Positions 7,704-15,254 of a stretch of 64,000 nt of DNA are shown one piece after another. The notes under the pieces were generated by a model that worked only from the letters and a program-made list of their open reading frames with translations, made no database searches and was not told the origin of the DNA. Every line of letters begins with the position of its first letter. Position 1 is the stretch's first letter. A program made the translations under genes and the position numbers. This DNA comes from Desulfoplanes formicivorans. Its GTDB lineage: Bacteria; Desulfobacterota; Desulfovibrionia; Desulfovibrionales; Desulfomicrobiaceae. Where the stretch lies: the NCBI RefSeq assembly GCF_001748225.1, contig NZ_BDFE01000016.1, positions 1 to 64,000 on the forward strand. Reading direction: 5' to 3'.

Positions 7704-8999
7704 TCACGAACCACTTTTCTTTGATAGATTGTCAATGGATTCAAGAGCCATTCGCAATAGGTCAACTATTGACCCGGATGTCTTTGACCCATTAATCACT
7801 GTCGAATTTTCACTCTGCGCAAAAAGCCGTGAAGCCAATTCCTCTTTTATTTTATGACGTGTTTCAACAGGCAACTCTGAAAGATAAGGGTCTATAGCAG
7901 CAAGTTCTAGTTCCATTTTTCTATTTTTTCTTTCAGCTTCTTCATGCTTATCAGCCTGCCGAGCAGCATATGCAGCTAAGATACCAAAAGTAATAGCAAC
8001 GAATACCCTGGCCCCGACCTTTCCCCAGTGCAAAGTTTCTGAGAATGTTGCTTTGAATGCGACTATAGCGAATGCTATTAAACCAAGAAATGAAAGAACT
8101 GCTATGACTTGCCAAATTATTGACGATGTTTTTGCCTTATTTGCAACGGTTTGATAGCCACCAACCATTCCAGAGTTAGTTATTATTGTCACTAACTCTG
8201 AGGCCTTTTCTTTTTGTTTTTCGATTTGCTTAATTATTTCTTCCGCCGAAAGTGTCAGTTCTTTATGGGCCTTGTCTCTGCTTTCTTTGACGGCATCTAG
8301 GAGCGATTGGAACTTCTCCTGTAACTTTTCCAAGTTGGAATTAAATGACTCTTCAATATCTCCAACAAGAGTTTCGTAGTCTTCCTTACGTTTATCTTTT
8401 GCTTGTTCAAATTGCTCTCTTCTTCTGTCTTCTGCCTCTGAAAATTGTTGTTGAAATTGAGTAATAGCTGTATCTAGCCGTCCTTTTTGTGTGTTGATTT
8501 CTGCCGTTATGCCTTCAAATTGCTGAGAAATGGCTTCATATTTAGCTGCTAAATCATTATGTTCTACTTCAAGATTTCTTATAAATTGTCCTGCTGATCT
8601 TCTAAAAGAAGTTACAGATTCCCTAATTCCATCAATGTCACGTGGCAAACTAGGCGAGACTATATTTGACAAGTTTACAAGAACATTGTCTGCATGATTA
8701 TTTGCATTCGTTAGGTGGCCTACGTTTCCATTGCTATTGAAAGCATTAATTTCTGACACAACCTGCCTTATTTGATTGTTGAGATTCTGTAGAGGTGCCG
8801 CCGGGAACAGCAAAGGGTCGATGCTATCAAATTTGGATTTTATTGCATCCAGTATTAACTTTAATCTTTCGTAACTTTCTATGGCATTAGTGTCTTCTAT
8901 TTCATCAACAATCCCTTCCGCTGAAGCGATAAGTTGCTCGAAAGATTGAATCTGACCGTGAACTGGGTGATTATCAAATCTATCTAACCATTGACCCAT
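7704..8999 (-). CDS. Coiled-coil membrane protein, 431 aa, cassette gene
   Basis: Residues 1-140 form a helical N-terminal domain. Residues about 145-270 are a long charged coiled coil (FEQAKDKRKEDYETLVGDIE, LQEKFQSLLDAVKESRDKAH). Two membrane helices follow near 290-340 (IIWQVIAVLSFLGLIAFAIVA and VGARVFVAITFGILAAYAAR), then a short cytoplasmic tail. No catalytic motif is visible. Similar coiled-coil/two-helix proteins occur among membrane-associated defence effectors, but no specific family was recognised. It is an intact cassette flanked by attC sites. Confidence 0.65.
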   Translation of the reverse strand: MGQWLDRFDNHPVHGQIQSFEQLIASAEGIVDEIEDTNAIESYERLKLILDAIKSKFDSIDPLLFPAAPLQNLNNQIRQVVSEINAFNSNGNVGHLTNANNHADNVLVNLSNIVSPSLPRDIDGIRESVTSFRRSAGQFIRNLEVEHNDLAAKYEAISQQFEGITAEINTQKGRLDTAITQFQQQFSEAEDRRREQFEQAKDKRKEDYETLVGDIEESFNSNLEKLQEKFQSLLDAVKESRDKAHKELTLSAEEIIKQIEKQKEKASELVTIITNSGMVGGYQTVANKAKTSSIIWQVIAVLSFLGLIAFAIVAFKATFSETLHWGKVGARVFVAITFGILAAYAARQADKHEEAERKNRKMELELAAIDPYLSELPVETRHKIKEELASRLFAQSENSTVINGSKTSGSIVDLLRMALESIDNLSKKSGS

Positions 9000-9019
9000 T
9001 CAATTTCTCCATTTTTTAT

Positions 9020-9097
9020 GCCGAACGCCCGGCTCACGCGCCGGTTTGGAGCTGCGAAGCAGCGGAAAAGCGGTCGCCGTGCAGCCGATTGTTATGC
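9020..9097 (-). repeat. attC site
   Basis: GCCGAAC (9020-9026) and GTTATGC (9091-9097) bound a classical short attC with internal GGAGCTGCGAAGCAGCGG and CGCCCGGCTCACGCGCCGG hairpins. The stop of the gene at 9092 lies within the terminal core. Confidence 0.8.
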
Positions 9098-9889
9098 ACT
9101 GTACTGTCCGCTAAGTAAACGAACAAGCACCTGAGCCCATTTGATACTATCAAATACAAGCGGTTTGAAAACAGGCTTTGTGCCATGCACATCAGCCATG
9201 TTAGCTCGAAGAGTTTGCATTATGAATGCAGCCTGATTTAGTGCACCTTCGAAATTTTTTCGAAACGGAACTAAACCAGACACTTTCCATTCAATATCAC
9301 GAAGCTCTTGATTTACAGCATCAAACACGCCCACCTTATTTAAGGAAACTTTGCATCGCTCTTGAAATGATGCCTTTGCCGCATCTCCCAACCCATGCTT
9401 TTGATATATTTTAACCGTTAGGCTATCAACCGCCCCACATGCTGCTGACAAAGCCCCACTTAAATCACCGTCTCTATATCTGGTTGCAGCTTTAATTAAG
9501 TCTTGTTTGGAAACCTCATCAAGTTCAATCATGTCGTCACGATCAAGAACTTCAATGGGTAAAACCTTGTTCTCAATAACCTGCCAACCCAGCCTCGTTA
9601 AATATCTTTCAAGCTGCTCTTCAACTCCTGAGCAGCGAGTTAACATTTCTTCTATAACGATATTCAAAAAGTGTCGTTTATCATTATCGCTAAAATTATT
9701 TAACTCTCTTTCGATCTCAGATATTAGTTGACCTTTACTTACTGATGAGCCGGATTTCTGAACAAGGTGTGCAATTTTTCCTGTATCAAAGCCAGCCAAG
9801 CCAACAATTTCTTTAATGTCATAGAAAGAGAACGTGTTTTTCAGGACAGCGCTTGTCGCACTCCAGGCTGAATTAACATTTAGACTCAC
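9092..9889 (-). CDS. Abortive-infection-like protein, 265 aa, cassette gene
   Basis: The C-terminal third resembles the Abi_C-type domain of abortive infection family proteins. A conserved helix, YRDGDLSGALSAACGAVDSL, is followed by LRANMADVHGTKPV, which fits the R-N-x-x-x-D-x-HG signature of these HEPN-related domains. The N-terminal 100 residues (FYDIKEIVGLAGFDTGKIAH) are typical of the accompanying domain. It is soluble with no signal. The start at ATG 9889 has AAGGAG upstream. It is the cassette nearest attI, apart from an apparently empty attC, and is therefore the one most likely transcribed from an integron promoter. A role in phage defence is inferred from the family. Confidence 0.65.
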   Translation of the reverse strand: MSLNVNSAWSATSAVLKNTFSFYDIKEIVGLAGFDTGKIAHLVQKSGSSVSKGQLISEIERELNNFSDNDKRHFLNIVIEEMLTRCSGVEEQLERYLTRLGWQVIENKVLPIEVLDRDDMIELDEVSKQDLIKAATRYRDGDLSGALSAACGAVDSLTVKIYQKHGLGDAAKASFQERCKVSLNKVGVFDAVNQELRDIEWKVSGLVPFRKNFEGALNQAAFIMQTLRANMADVHGTKPVFKPLVFDSIKWAQVLVRLLSGQYSA

Positions 9890-9902
9890 GATTTCTCCTT
9901 AT

Positions 9903-10068
9903 GCATAACGGCCCGCGGATGAGCGGTGGCCGCGGGGGCAAGTTTACTTGAACCAGTGGACACCCGCTCGATCCGCTTGTTGAGAGGCTCTTTGCGCCGA
10001 GCAACAAGCGGATGGTATCCGCGGGTTGTTGTTGCCGGCGCGTAGCGTCCGGCAACAACAAGTTATTA
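9903..10068 (-). repeat. Long attC-like site next to attI
   Basis: GCATAAC (9903-9909) and GTTATTA (10062-10068) bracket the same palindromic module as at 5623-5822 and 7480-7692, here directly against the attI-like repeat with no gene between. It may represent an empty (gene-less) cassette. Confidence 0.65.
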
Positions 10069-10176
10069 TGTGGTTTCCTGATAACTCCAGGAACCCCTGG
10101 CCATTGACAAAAAATTAAGATTGGATGTTAGTAATCCCTAACGTGATAACTCCGAATTTGGCTTGTTATCGAGATC
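10055..10176. repeat. attI-like site, copy 2
   Basis: The segment between the first attC and the start of the integron integrase remnant repeats 1965-2082. By position it should contain the attI recombination site and possibly the cassette promoter. It lies 20 bases upstream of the intI start codon. Confidence 0.65.
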
Positions 10177-10195
10177 TTTTTAGCGATCAAAGGCT

Positions 10196-10620
10196 ATGAT
10201 TAACATTTCAAAAGATATTCGAGATAATTTTGAGAAATGCCTCGCTCATGAGTCCATCTCCGAGAGGGTGAGGCCCTTCTACCGCAAATGGCTGAGGTAT
10301 TATCTTGATTTTTGTCATAAGTATCAGCATGACCTATCAGACCGGACAAGTTTGAATCTCTTTATGGAAAAGCTTGCCGCGAAACATCAACCAGGCAATT
10401 TGATACGGCAGGCATCTCATGCCGTATCGATTTTCTACAAACATTGCCAAGCCGACCAGATAAAAGGAAAAGACCACACCCGCAAGCATCCTTGTCTTCT
10501 TTTCAATCCAAAGGCTCTCAAATATCATCTGTAGTTACTGTTATTACTCCCTCGGCTTCCGTCATTCTTTTGCCAGCCATCTGCTCAAAGTCAAATATGA
10601 CATCCGGACCATCCAGAAAA
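10196..10620 (+). pseudogene. intI: Integron integrase (intI) remnant
   Basis: ATG 10196 opens a frame whose first 85 residues match the N-terminal SAM-like domain of integron integrases of environmental type (RKWLRYYLDFCHKYQH, then KHQPGNLIRQASHAVSIFYK). The core catalytic domain is missing. At 10551-10616, in another frame, the C-terminal motif reappears: LGFRHSFASHLLK followed by YDIRTIQ, containing the His-x-x-Arg-region signature. The gene therefore suffered an internal deletion and frameshift and cannot be active. It is divergent from the cassettes, the classical integron arrangement. Confidence 0.85.
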
Positions 10621-10887
10621 TGGACCATGGTCTATACTCAATGCTATCAAGAGCACGACCAAAAAAACAGAAAGAGACCGCTGGATTTTTGATTCCGAAA
10701 ACGGCCTTCTGTTGCAGGAACGATCAGTGAGTCCGCGGCTTATGGTAATAGCCGTATCCTTCTGTGCGGTTGGTCATGTTTGGGATGACTGTGGAATGTG
10801 TCAGCCTGGAAGATTTCCCGCCTGATTGTCTGATCCTTCCCATAATGTATATCATATCCAGCCAAGCATCACCTTTTGGTGCTTTGT

Positions 10888-11185
10888 TTTTAGCATCACG
10901 TCCATGTATGACACAACCCTCCCCTGTTGAAATTTTTTTTAAAAATCTCCCCCAAAAAAATTTTAGTTTTTTTTGGGGGTAATCACGAGGGGTGATTTTT
11001 TGGCGCGACTATCCTCGGTTGACTTTTGGACCGACATATTTTTTCGGGATTCCCAAAATTTTGGTAAACCCTTCCACTAGGATACCCCCCTCAACTTCGG
11101 CATCGTAGCCGACATTTCTTTGATATTCTTCCGCATCCAACACGCATATTCTTCCGCATTCCAAAAATGCGGAAGAATATGCCCG
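10888..11185. repeat. Island-conserved non-coding block, copy 2
   Basis: This is the homologue of 3337-3640. It additionally contains a hairpin of five C, a run of A, and the complementary run of T with five G (10949-10979). There is no gene. It lies between the intI remnant and the tyrosine recombinase gene at 11437. Confidence 0.75.
11144..11182. promoter_or_regulatory. Perfect 17-bp hairpin, second copy
   Basis: GCATATTCTTCCGCATT (11144-11160), a five-base loop, and the exact complement (11166-11182), with a direct half-site at 11124-11136. The arm sequence is identical to 3577-3615 while the loop differs, which suggests selection on the structure or on the arm as a binding site. Confidence 0.6.
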
Positions 11186-11387
11186 CTCGAGCTACATGAT
11201 GAAAATTTTGGATAAACCTGATCATTTTATCCACACATCAACGTATCATTTCTGAGAGCGGGCACAGGGTATCCCTACAACAGGTTTACCCTGTGGATGG
11301 AAATCCATTTTACAGGCAATCCATATGGAACGAGGAAGACATAAATTTATCAGAAGATCGCCAAGTCCCTTCGTGTCTTGCATTTTG

Positions 11388-11417
11388 AGATCTATATATT
11401 ATACTACTAATAGATCT
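11388..11417 (+). promoter_or_regulatory. Candidate promoter/operator of recombinase gene
   Basis: AGATCTAT (11388-11395) and ATAGATCT (11410-11417) form an inverted repeat enclosing TATATTATACT, a -10-like stretch, 20-50 bases before the recombinase start. A dimeric repressor could act here. This is inference only. Confidence 0.35.
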
Positions 11418-11436
11418 TAAATTTGAGGATATCGAT

Positions 11437-12438
11437 ATGAAATTAAAAGAGGCTGTTTCATATGCAAAAAAAATAGTTCGTGATATTGGTATAAAAGACG
11501 TAGAGGATAAAACAAAAGATGAATACATGAAAATATTCAAACAAATAACAAAAAATAAAGACGGATTTTTATATAAAGGTTCAAAAAGCTACTACTACAA
11601 AAAGAAAGCTGCTTTGCGGTATTGTATACAGCAATATATGATGTTGTATCTCAGAAAAATGAATTCAAATTCTCTGGATGAAAGTAATCTCAAAAAAAAT
11701 AAAAGGATGTTACTCTATCTCATCAAGTTGTACCAGGAACACGGTCGAAATACTGGAAATTGTCCAGTGAAAACAAAAAGCCCTGGAAAATCTAAAAGGA
11801 AAGCGTTGCGGGGAATGGCCACAAACTGGCGTGAAATAATGTGGGACCGGTGCAGTAATGATGATTACAAAGGTGCGCTTGCCATTCTTCACCTCACAGG
11901 GGCCAGGCCGAGCGAAATCGAACGGGGTGTAACCGTGATTGGAGATGAGAACTCGGAATTTTTAGAATTTGTCATCAGGGGTTCAAAGGTAGGCAAGGCA
12001 AAACAGAATGGGCAGCCCGAACGAAAAATTTTTATCAATATGCGTGGCCTTGTCTATGATGGCTCACCCGTAGATTACCTGTTGAGCTGTGTCGCGGATT
12101 CCGGACGTGTTGTCATTAGAGCAAAAGCCAAAAGATTGAATGATTATGTACGCAGACTTTCTCAGAAAATCTGGCCGCGGAGAAAAAATCACATTTCACC
12201 GTACTGCTACAGGCACCAGCTATCAGCAGATTTAAAGGGGGAGAAATGCCTGCCTCATAAAATTTCGATGATTTTGGGGCACAGATCAACACTCTCCAAA
12301 AAAAAATATGGGACCAGCGGACAGGCTCGGGGAAATACGCATATAGAAGATGTCCAATGTAGTCATGCACTCAGGGAACCACCCTCAAGTCCGTTCGGGG
12401 AAGAGGTAGCAAGTTACGATATTGGTTTAAGACCATGA
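11437..12438 (+). CDS. Tyrosine recombinase-like protein, 333 aa
   Basis: The C-terminal half carries a recognisable tyrosine recombinase active site: first Arg in LHLTGARPSEIERG (about residues 150-163), then YCYRHQLSADLK, GHRSTLSKKKYG with His and the putative nucleophile Tyr. The N-terminal half is Lys-rich and helical, consistent with a DNA arm/core-binding domain. Start ATG 11437 has GAGG eight bases upstream. It is unlike the island integrase at 16877 and faces away from the integron. It may control excision, dimer resolution or mobility of the plasmid-like element. Length is complete, although the last 30 residues look non-conserved. Confidence 0.7.
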   Translation: MKLKEAVSYAKKIVRDIGIKDVEDKTKDEYMKIFKQITKNKDGFLYKGSKSYYYKKKAALRYCIQQYMMLYLRKMNSNSLDESNLKKNKRMLLYLIKLYQEHGRNTGNCPVKTKSPGKSKRKALRGMATNWREIMWDRCSNDDYKGALAILHLTGARPSEIERGVTVIGDENSEFLEFVIRGSKVGKAKQNGQPERKIFINMRGLVYDGSPVDYLLSCVADSGRVVIRAKAKRLNDYVRRLSQKIWPRRKNHISPYCYRHQLSADLKGEKCLPHKISMILGHRSTLSKKKYGTSGQARGNTHIEDVQCSHALREPPSSPFGEEVASYDIGLRP

Positions 12439-12724
12439 GTACCATTTGAGTATAACGAGGGCGAGATGAGCTAAAAATAAAAAAAACTTCAATTATACCA
12501 CAAATTTTTCACTGAAAAAAAATAATGTTTTTTTGATCATGAATAAGCGAATTTGAAAAAAATATTTTTTACCCACAGATGATGTAACCATCTAATATAT
12601 AAGCATTTTCGATACATGCAGCAATTATGGTATATACTTATACCCGTTTGCATGACTTTATTATAACAAATATTGTTTACATTTTGTTTATTAAATTTTT
12701 TTTCATATACTTATAAAAACGTGC
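12439..12724. other. AT-rich intergenic stretch
   Basis: No gene or clear signal seen in this roughly 290-base, strongly AT-rich segment. Confidence 0.5.
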
Positions 12725-12940
12725 ATGAGCACACAATCAATTCAGGAAATGTTTATAGAAAATTTTTCAACTGCACTTACAAAAAATGATGTTGCTTAGT
12801 ATTTAAGAGTCGACAAATCAACCGTTTTCTCCTGTTTCAGGGAAGTTTTCGCCTCTTCTAAAATCAATTTAATGATACCACTTCACAATACAACAACTCG
12901 AGTCATAATATTCAACAAAACAAGCATTTTTAATGGTTAG
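12725..12940 (+). pseudogene. Excisionase-like HTH remnant with amber stop
   Basis: The frame from ATG 12725 (MSTQSIQEMFIENFSTALTK) reaches a TAG at 12797-12799 in the middle of NDVA-stop-YLRVDKSTVF, which matches the helix-turn-helix of excisionase/AlpA-like proteins where Gln is usual. The frame stays open for about 45 codons after the stop. It is either a decayed gene or read through. Positions 12832-12862 also share a short sequence with the group II intron remnant near 712-742. Confidence 0.45.
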
Positions 12941-12987
12941 AAAAAATTTCGCTACATAAAGCAAAGAAAACGTTGTCGAGGAAACAT

Positions 12988-13263
12988 ATGAAAAAACTTT
13001 TAACAGTAAAAGATTTGGCAGCCATTTTTAAAACATCAGAAGCAAGCATTCGCATGTCAATGTATCGGAAACGCTGGGATTGCGTTCCGCCGCCCATAGA
13101 AGTTGGTAAACGCCGGTATTGGCGAGAATCACAAATCGAAGAATGGCTAAACAAAAAAATTGAAATGGCAAATAAAAAAGCCTTTGCCAGCCATCCGCGA
13201 AAAAAACGTGGAAGGCCGACAAAGACAGATACAATCATCCAGCAGAATACTCCAGTTATGTAA
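12988..13263 (+). CDS. AlpA/excisionase-like DNA-binding protein, 91 aa
   Basis: The protein starts at ATG 12988 behind GAGGAA; a TTG 15 bases upstream is less likely. Residues 1-55 form a MerR-like winged helix (LTVKDLAAIFKTSEASIRMS, then PPPIEVGKRRYWRESQIEEW), typical of excisionases and phage AlpA regulators. The C-terminus is Lys/Arg-rich (HPRKKRGRPTKTD), an AT-hook-like GRP tail. It is encoded upstream of the Rep gene in the island and probably controls rep expression or excision. Confidence 0.75.
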   Translation: MKKLLTVKDLAAIFKTSEASIRMSMYRKRWDCVPPPIEVGKRRYWRESQIEEWLNKKIEMANKKAFASHPRKKRGRPTKTDTIIQQNTPVM

Positions 13264-13518
13264 AACGGATTGAGCTTAACGCATTGAATTGCTTATGATT
13301 ACTGTTAATGCGGAGTTGTTTCGACTTAAACCGAAACCTTGTGGCCACAATAAAGCAGGTAACTTGGTGTGGCAATTTGTAGTATGATCATATAGTGGCA
13401 ACATTTGACTACATAATTTTATAGAAAGTTCAAAAAAATTAGAATCCAATCTGTAATTTTTTGTTTTTTATTTTTTTTATTTTATAATGAAAGTAAAAAA
13501 CAAAATAAGGTGATCAGA
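13264..13518 (+). promoter_or_regulatory. Upstream region of rep
   Basis: AT-rich leader with a -10-like TATAAT at 13482-13487 and AAGGTG (13507-13512) as a ribosome binding site for TTG 13519. ColE2-type rep genes are controlled by antisense RNA in such leaders, but I could not identify one. Confidence 0.35.
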
Positions 13519-14589
13519 TTGGAATTTTTAAAAAAAATCAAAAAATCAAAAAAATTTATTGGCGACAAAATTACTCAAAAAGACATTGAATCATTTTGCT
13601 TTCCAACAAATAAAGAAAGCACATCATAGAAATTTGCTGGTAAAAATAAAAAACATGAACGATTTAGATACTACGATGCAGAAATGATCAATGATCACAA
13701 ATTTCTTTACTATAATCAATTTCAAACAAAAATATTGGCTATAGATGTTGATGACATTTATATAGACAAATTGCCTTTAAATAATCCAGAGTCAAAATAT
13801 GAGCCTGGTCTTGATAAGAACACATTCTGCGATATTCCGGCACCAAATTTTACTGTTTGTACTGGCAAAGGGCATTTTCAAGCTTTTTGGCGTTTGAAAA
13901 ACCCGATTCCAATGCGAGGAGCTGCACGAACTCATGAGTACTATTCTGATGTGCGAACAAAATTAAACATCGCACTTAATGGAGATTTTGCATTTAACAA
14001 AAGGGGAAGTGCAAGAAATCCATTTTATAGAAATTATTGGGTTAGAAAATGGCATGACGATGAATACGAACTTAGTGATTTAAATTTGAACATCAATTTA
14101 TTCACAAATGTATCAATTTGTGGATTGAACAAAATCTATGAACATGGTAATAGGAATATAGCGACTTTTTATCGTGCTCTTTATTATTATAAAAAAAATA
14201 CAAATATTTCATTCGATGATCTTTTAAAGAAAACTATTTCTTGGCAACAAATGCAGGATGAAGAAAATCTTTCTCAACGAGAAAATATATCCATTATAAA
14301 GTCAGTTTTAAGAAATGGATACAAATATAAAATACGTGCAGATAGAAATTATGGCGCGATGAATTTGCCGAAAATCGATTGGAAAGCAATGACAGCAAGA
14401 AAACGCAAGAATGAGATCCGAAGAAGACAATCACTTGGAGCTCATTATGTTAATAAAAATCAAGTTATTAAAAATTCTAAAATTGTTCGTGATTACTTTA
14501 AAGCCAATCCTCACTCAAGCATCAAAAAAGCAGCTCGTGAGCTTAAAATGAGTCGTAATACTATCAAAAAATACTACCAAAAAAGTTAA
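13519..14589 (+). CDS. ColE2-type replication protein (Rep), with in-frame amber codon
   Basis: The product resembles Rep proteins of the ColE2/replicase family, archaeo-eukaryotic-like primases that prime at the plasmid origin. Seen: LAIDVDD, a metal-binding acidic motif, CTGKGHFQAFWRLKNP, GSARNPFYRNYW, a central PriCT-like helical part, and a C-terminal HTH (SIKKAARELKMSRNTIKKYY). The family's N-terminus (EFLKKIKKSKKFIGDKITQ) starts at TTG 13519 behind AAGGTG, but codon 37 is TAG (13627-13629). An internal ATG at 13684 gives 301 residues and keeps the acidic motif. It is either functional from the internal start, read through, or recently inactivated. A Rep gene in an integrated island suggests a plasmid origin. 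Confidence 0.75.
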
Positions 14590-14629
14590 ATTATGATATG
14601 GGGGGGGTCAAAATGGTTAACAGGTATCT

Positions 14630-14689
14630 ACGGTGGTGTTGTATACATAGGCCATATAACCTATATGATCTCACTCTCAACACCACCGT
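14630..14689. other. Candidate replication origin hairpin
   Basis: Directly downstream of rep, ACGGTGGTGTTG (14630-14641) and CAACACCACCGT (14678-14689) form a perfect 12-bp inverted repeat enclosing a smaller one (ATAGG 14647-14651, CCTAT 14660-14664). ColE2-type origins lie immediately downstream of rep, so this is a plausible ori. There is no T-run, so a simple terminator is less likely. Confidence 0.45.
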
Positions 14690-15254
14690 TTAAAATATGA
14701 ATTTATAATTTCTTGATTTTGTAATTTGTATTTATGATTCTAAATATAAATCGATATCTATCATTTTACATGTAAAATATTTTTAAGAATCAAATTACAA
14801 AATCTTAGTCGTTTTAAGAATTATTATTATGTTTTAATTTTTGGAACAAACAATTCAAACAAATAATAATAAATAAGATTTTAAATATATAATCATTCTT
14901 TTAATAAACTGTATGATATACTGATTTATATTTTTATTTTTAATATATTTTGCAACAAACATCTTATAATCAAATTTCAAATTATAAATAAAATTAAATT
15001 TTATGTTTCAGATGATTAAAAAACAAAATAGAGCATCAAAAATTGATAACTTTTATTTATTAATACAATCTATTTTTAACAATATTGCAATCATTTTTAA
15101 AAAACTATTATCTATAATATTAAGTTAGAATGAATAACTTTTATATATGCATATATTTACAAAACATAAACTATATCTCTAGATCAATTCAATAAATAAA
15201 AATAACATATCAAGACAATTTACTATACAGATTACCAGAAACACATTAATAGAA
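14690..15254. other. Very AT-rich non-coding region with palindromes
   Basis: There is no gene in about 560 bases. It contains the inverted repeat GATTTTGTAATTTG (14715-14728) with CAAATTACAAAATC (14791-14804) and, inside it, the 16-base palindrome ATTTTACATGTAAAAT (14763-14778). It could be part of a replication or partition region, or degenerate DNA. Confidence 0.5.

Noticed and set aside
7414-7765. Frames of 97-100 residues between 7414 and 7765
   Set aside because: They also fall on an attC-like palindrome and overlap the ends of two real cassette genes.
5623-10068. CRISPR array
   Set aside because: The repeated elements are 70-210 bases, palindromic, and separated by genes of several hundred bases. 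This is an integron, not CRISPR.
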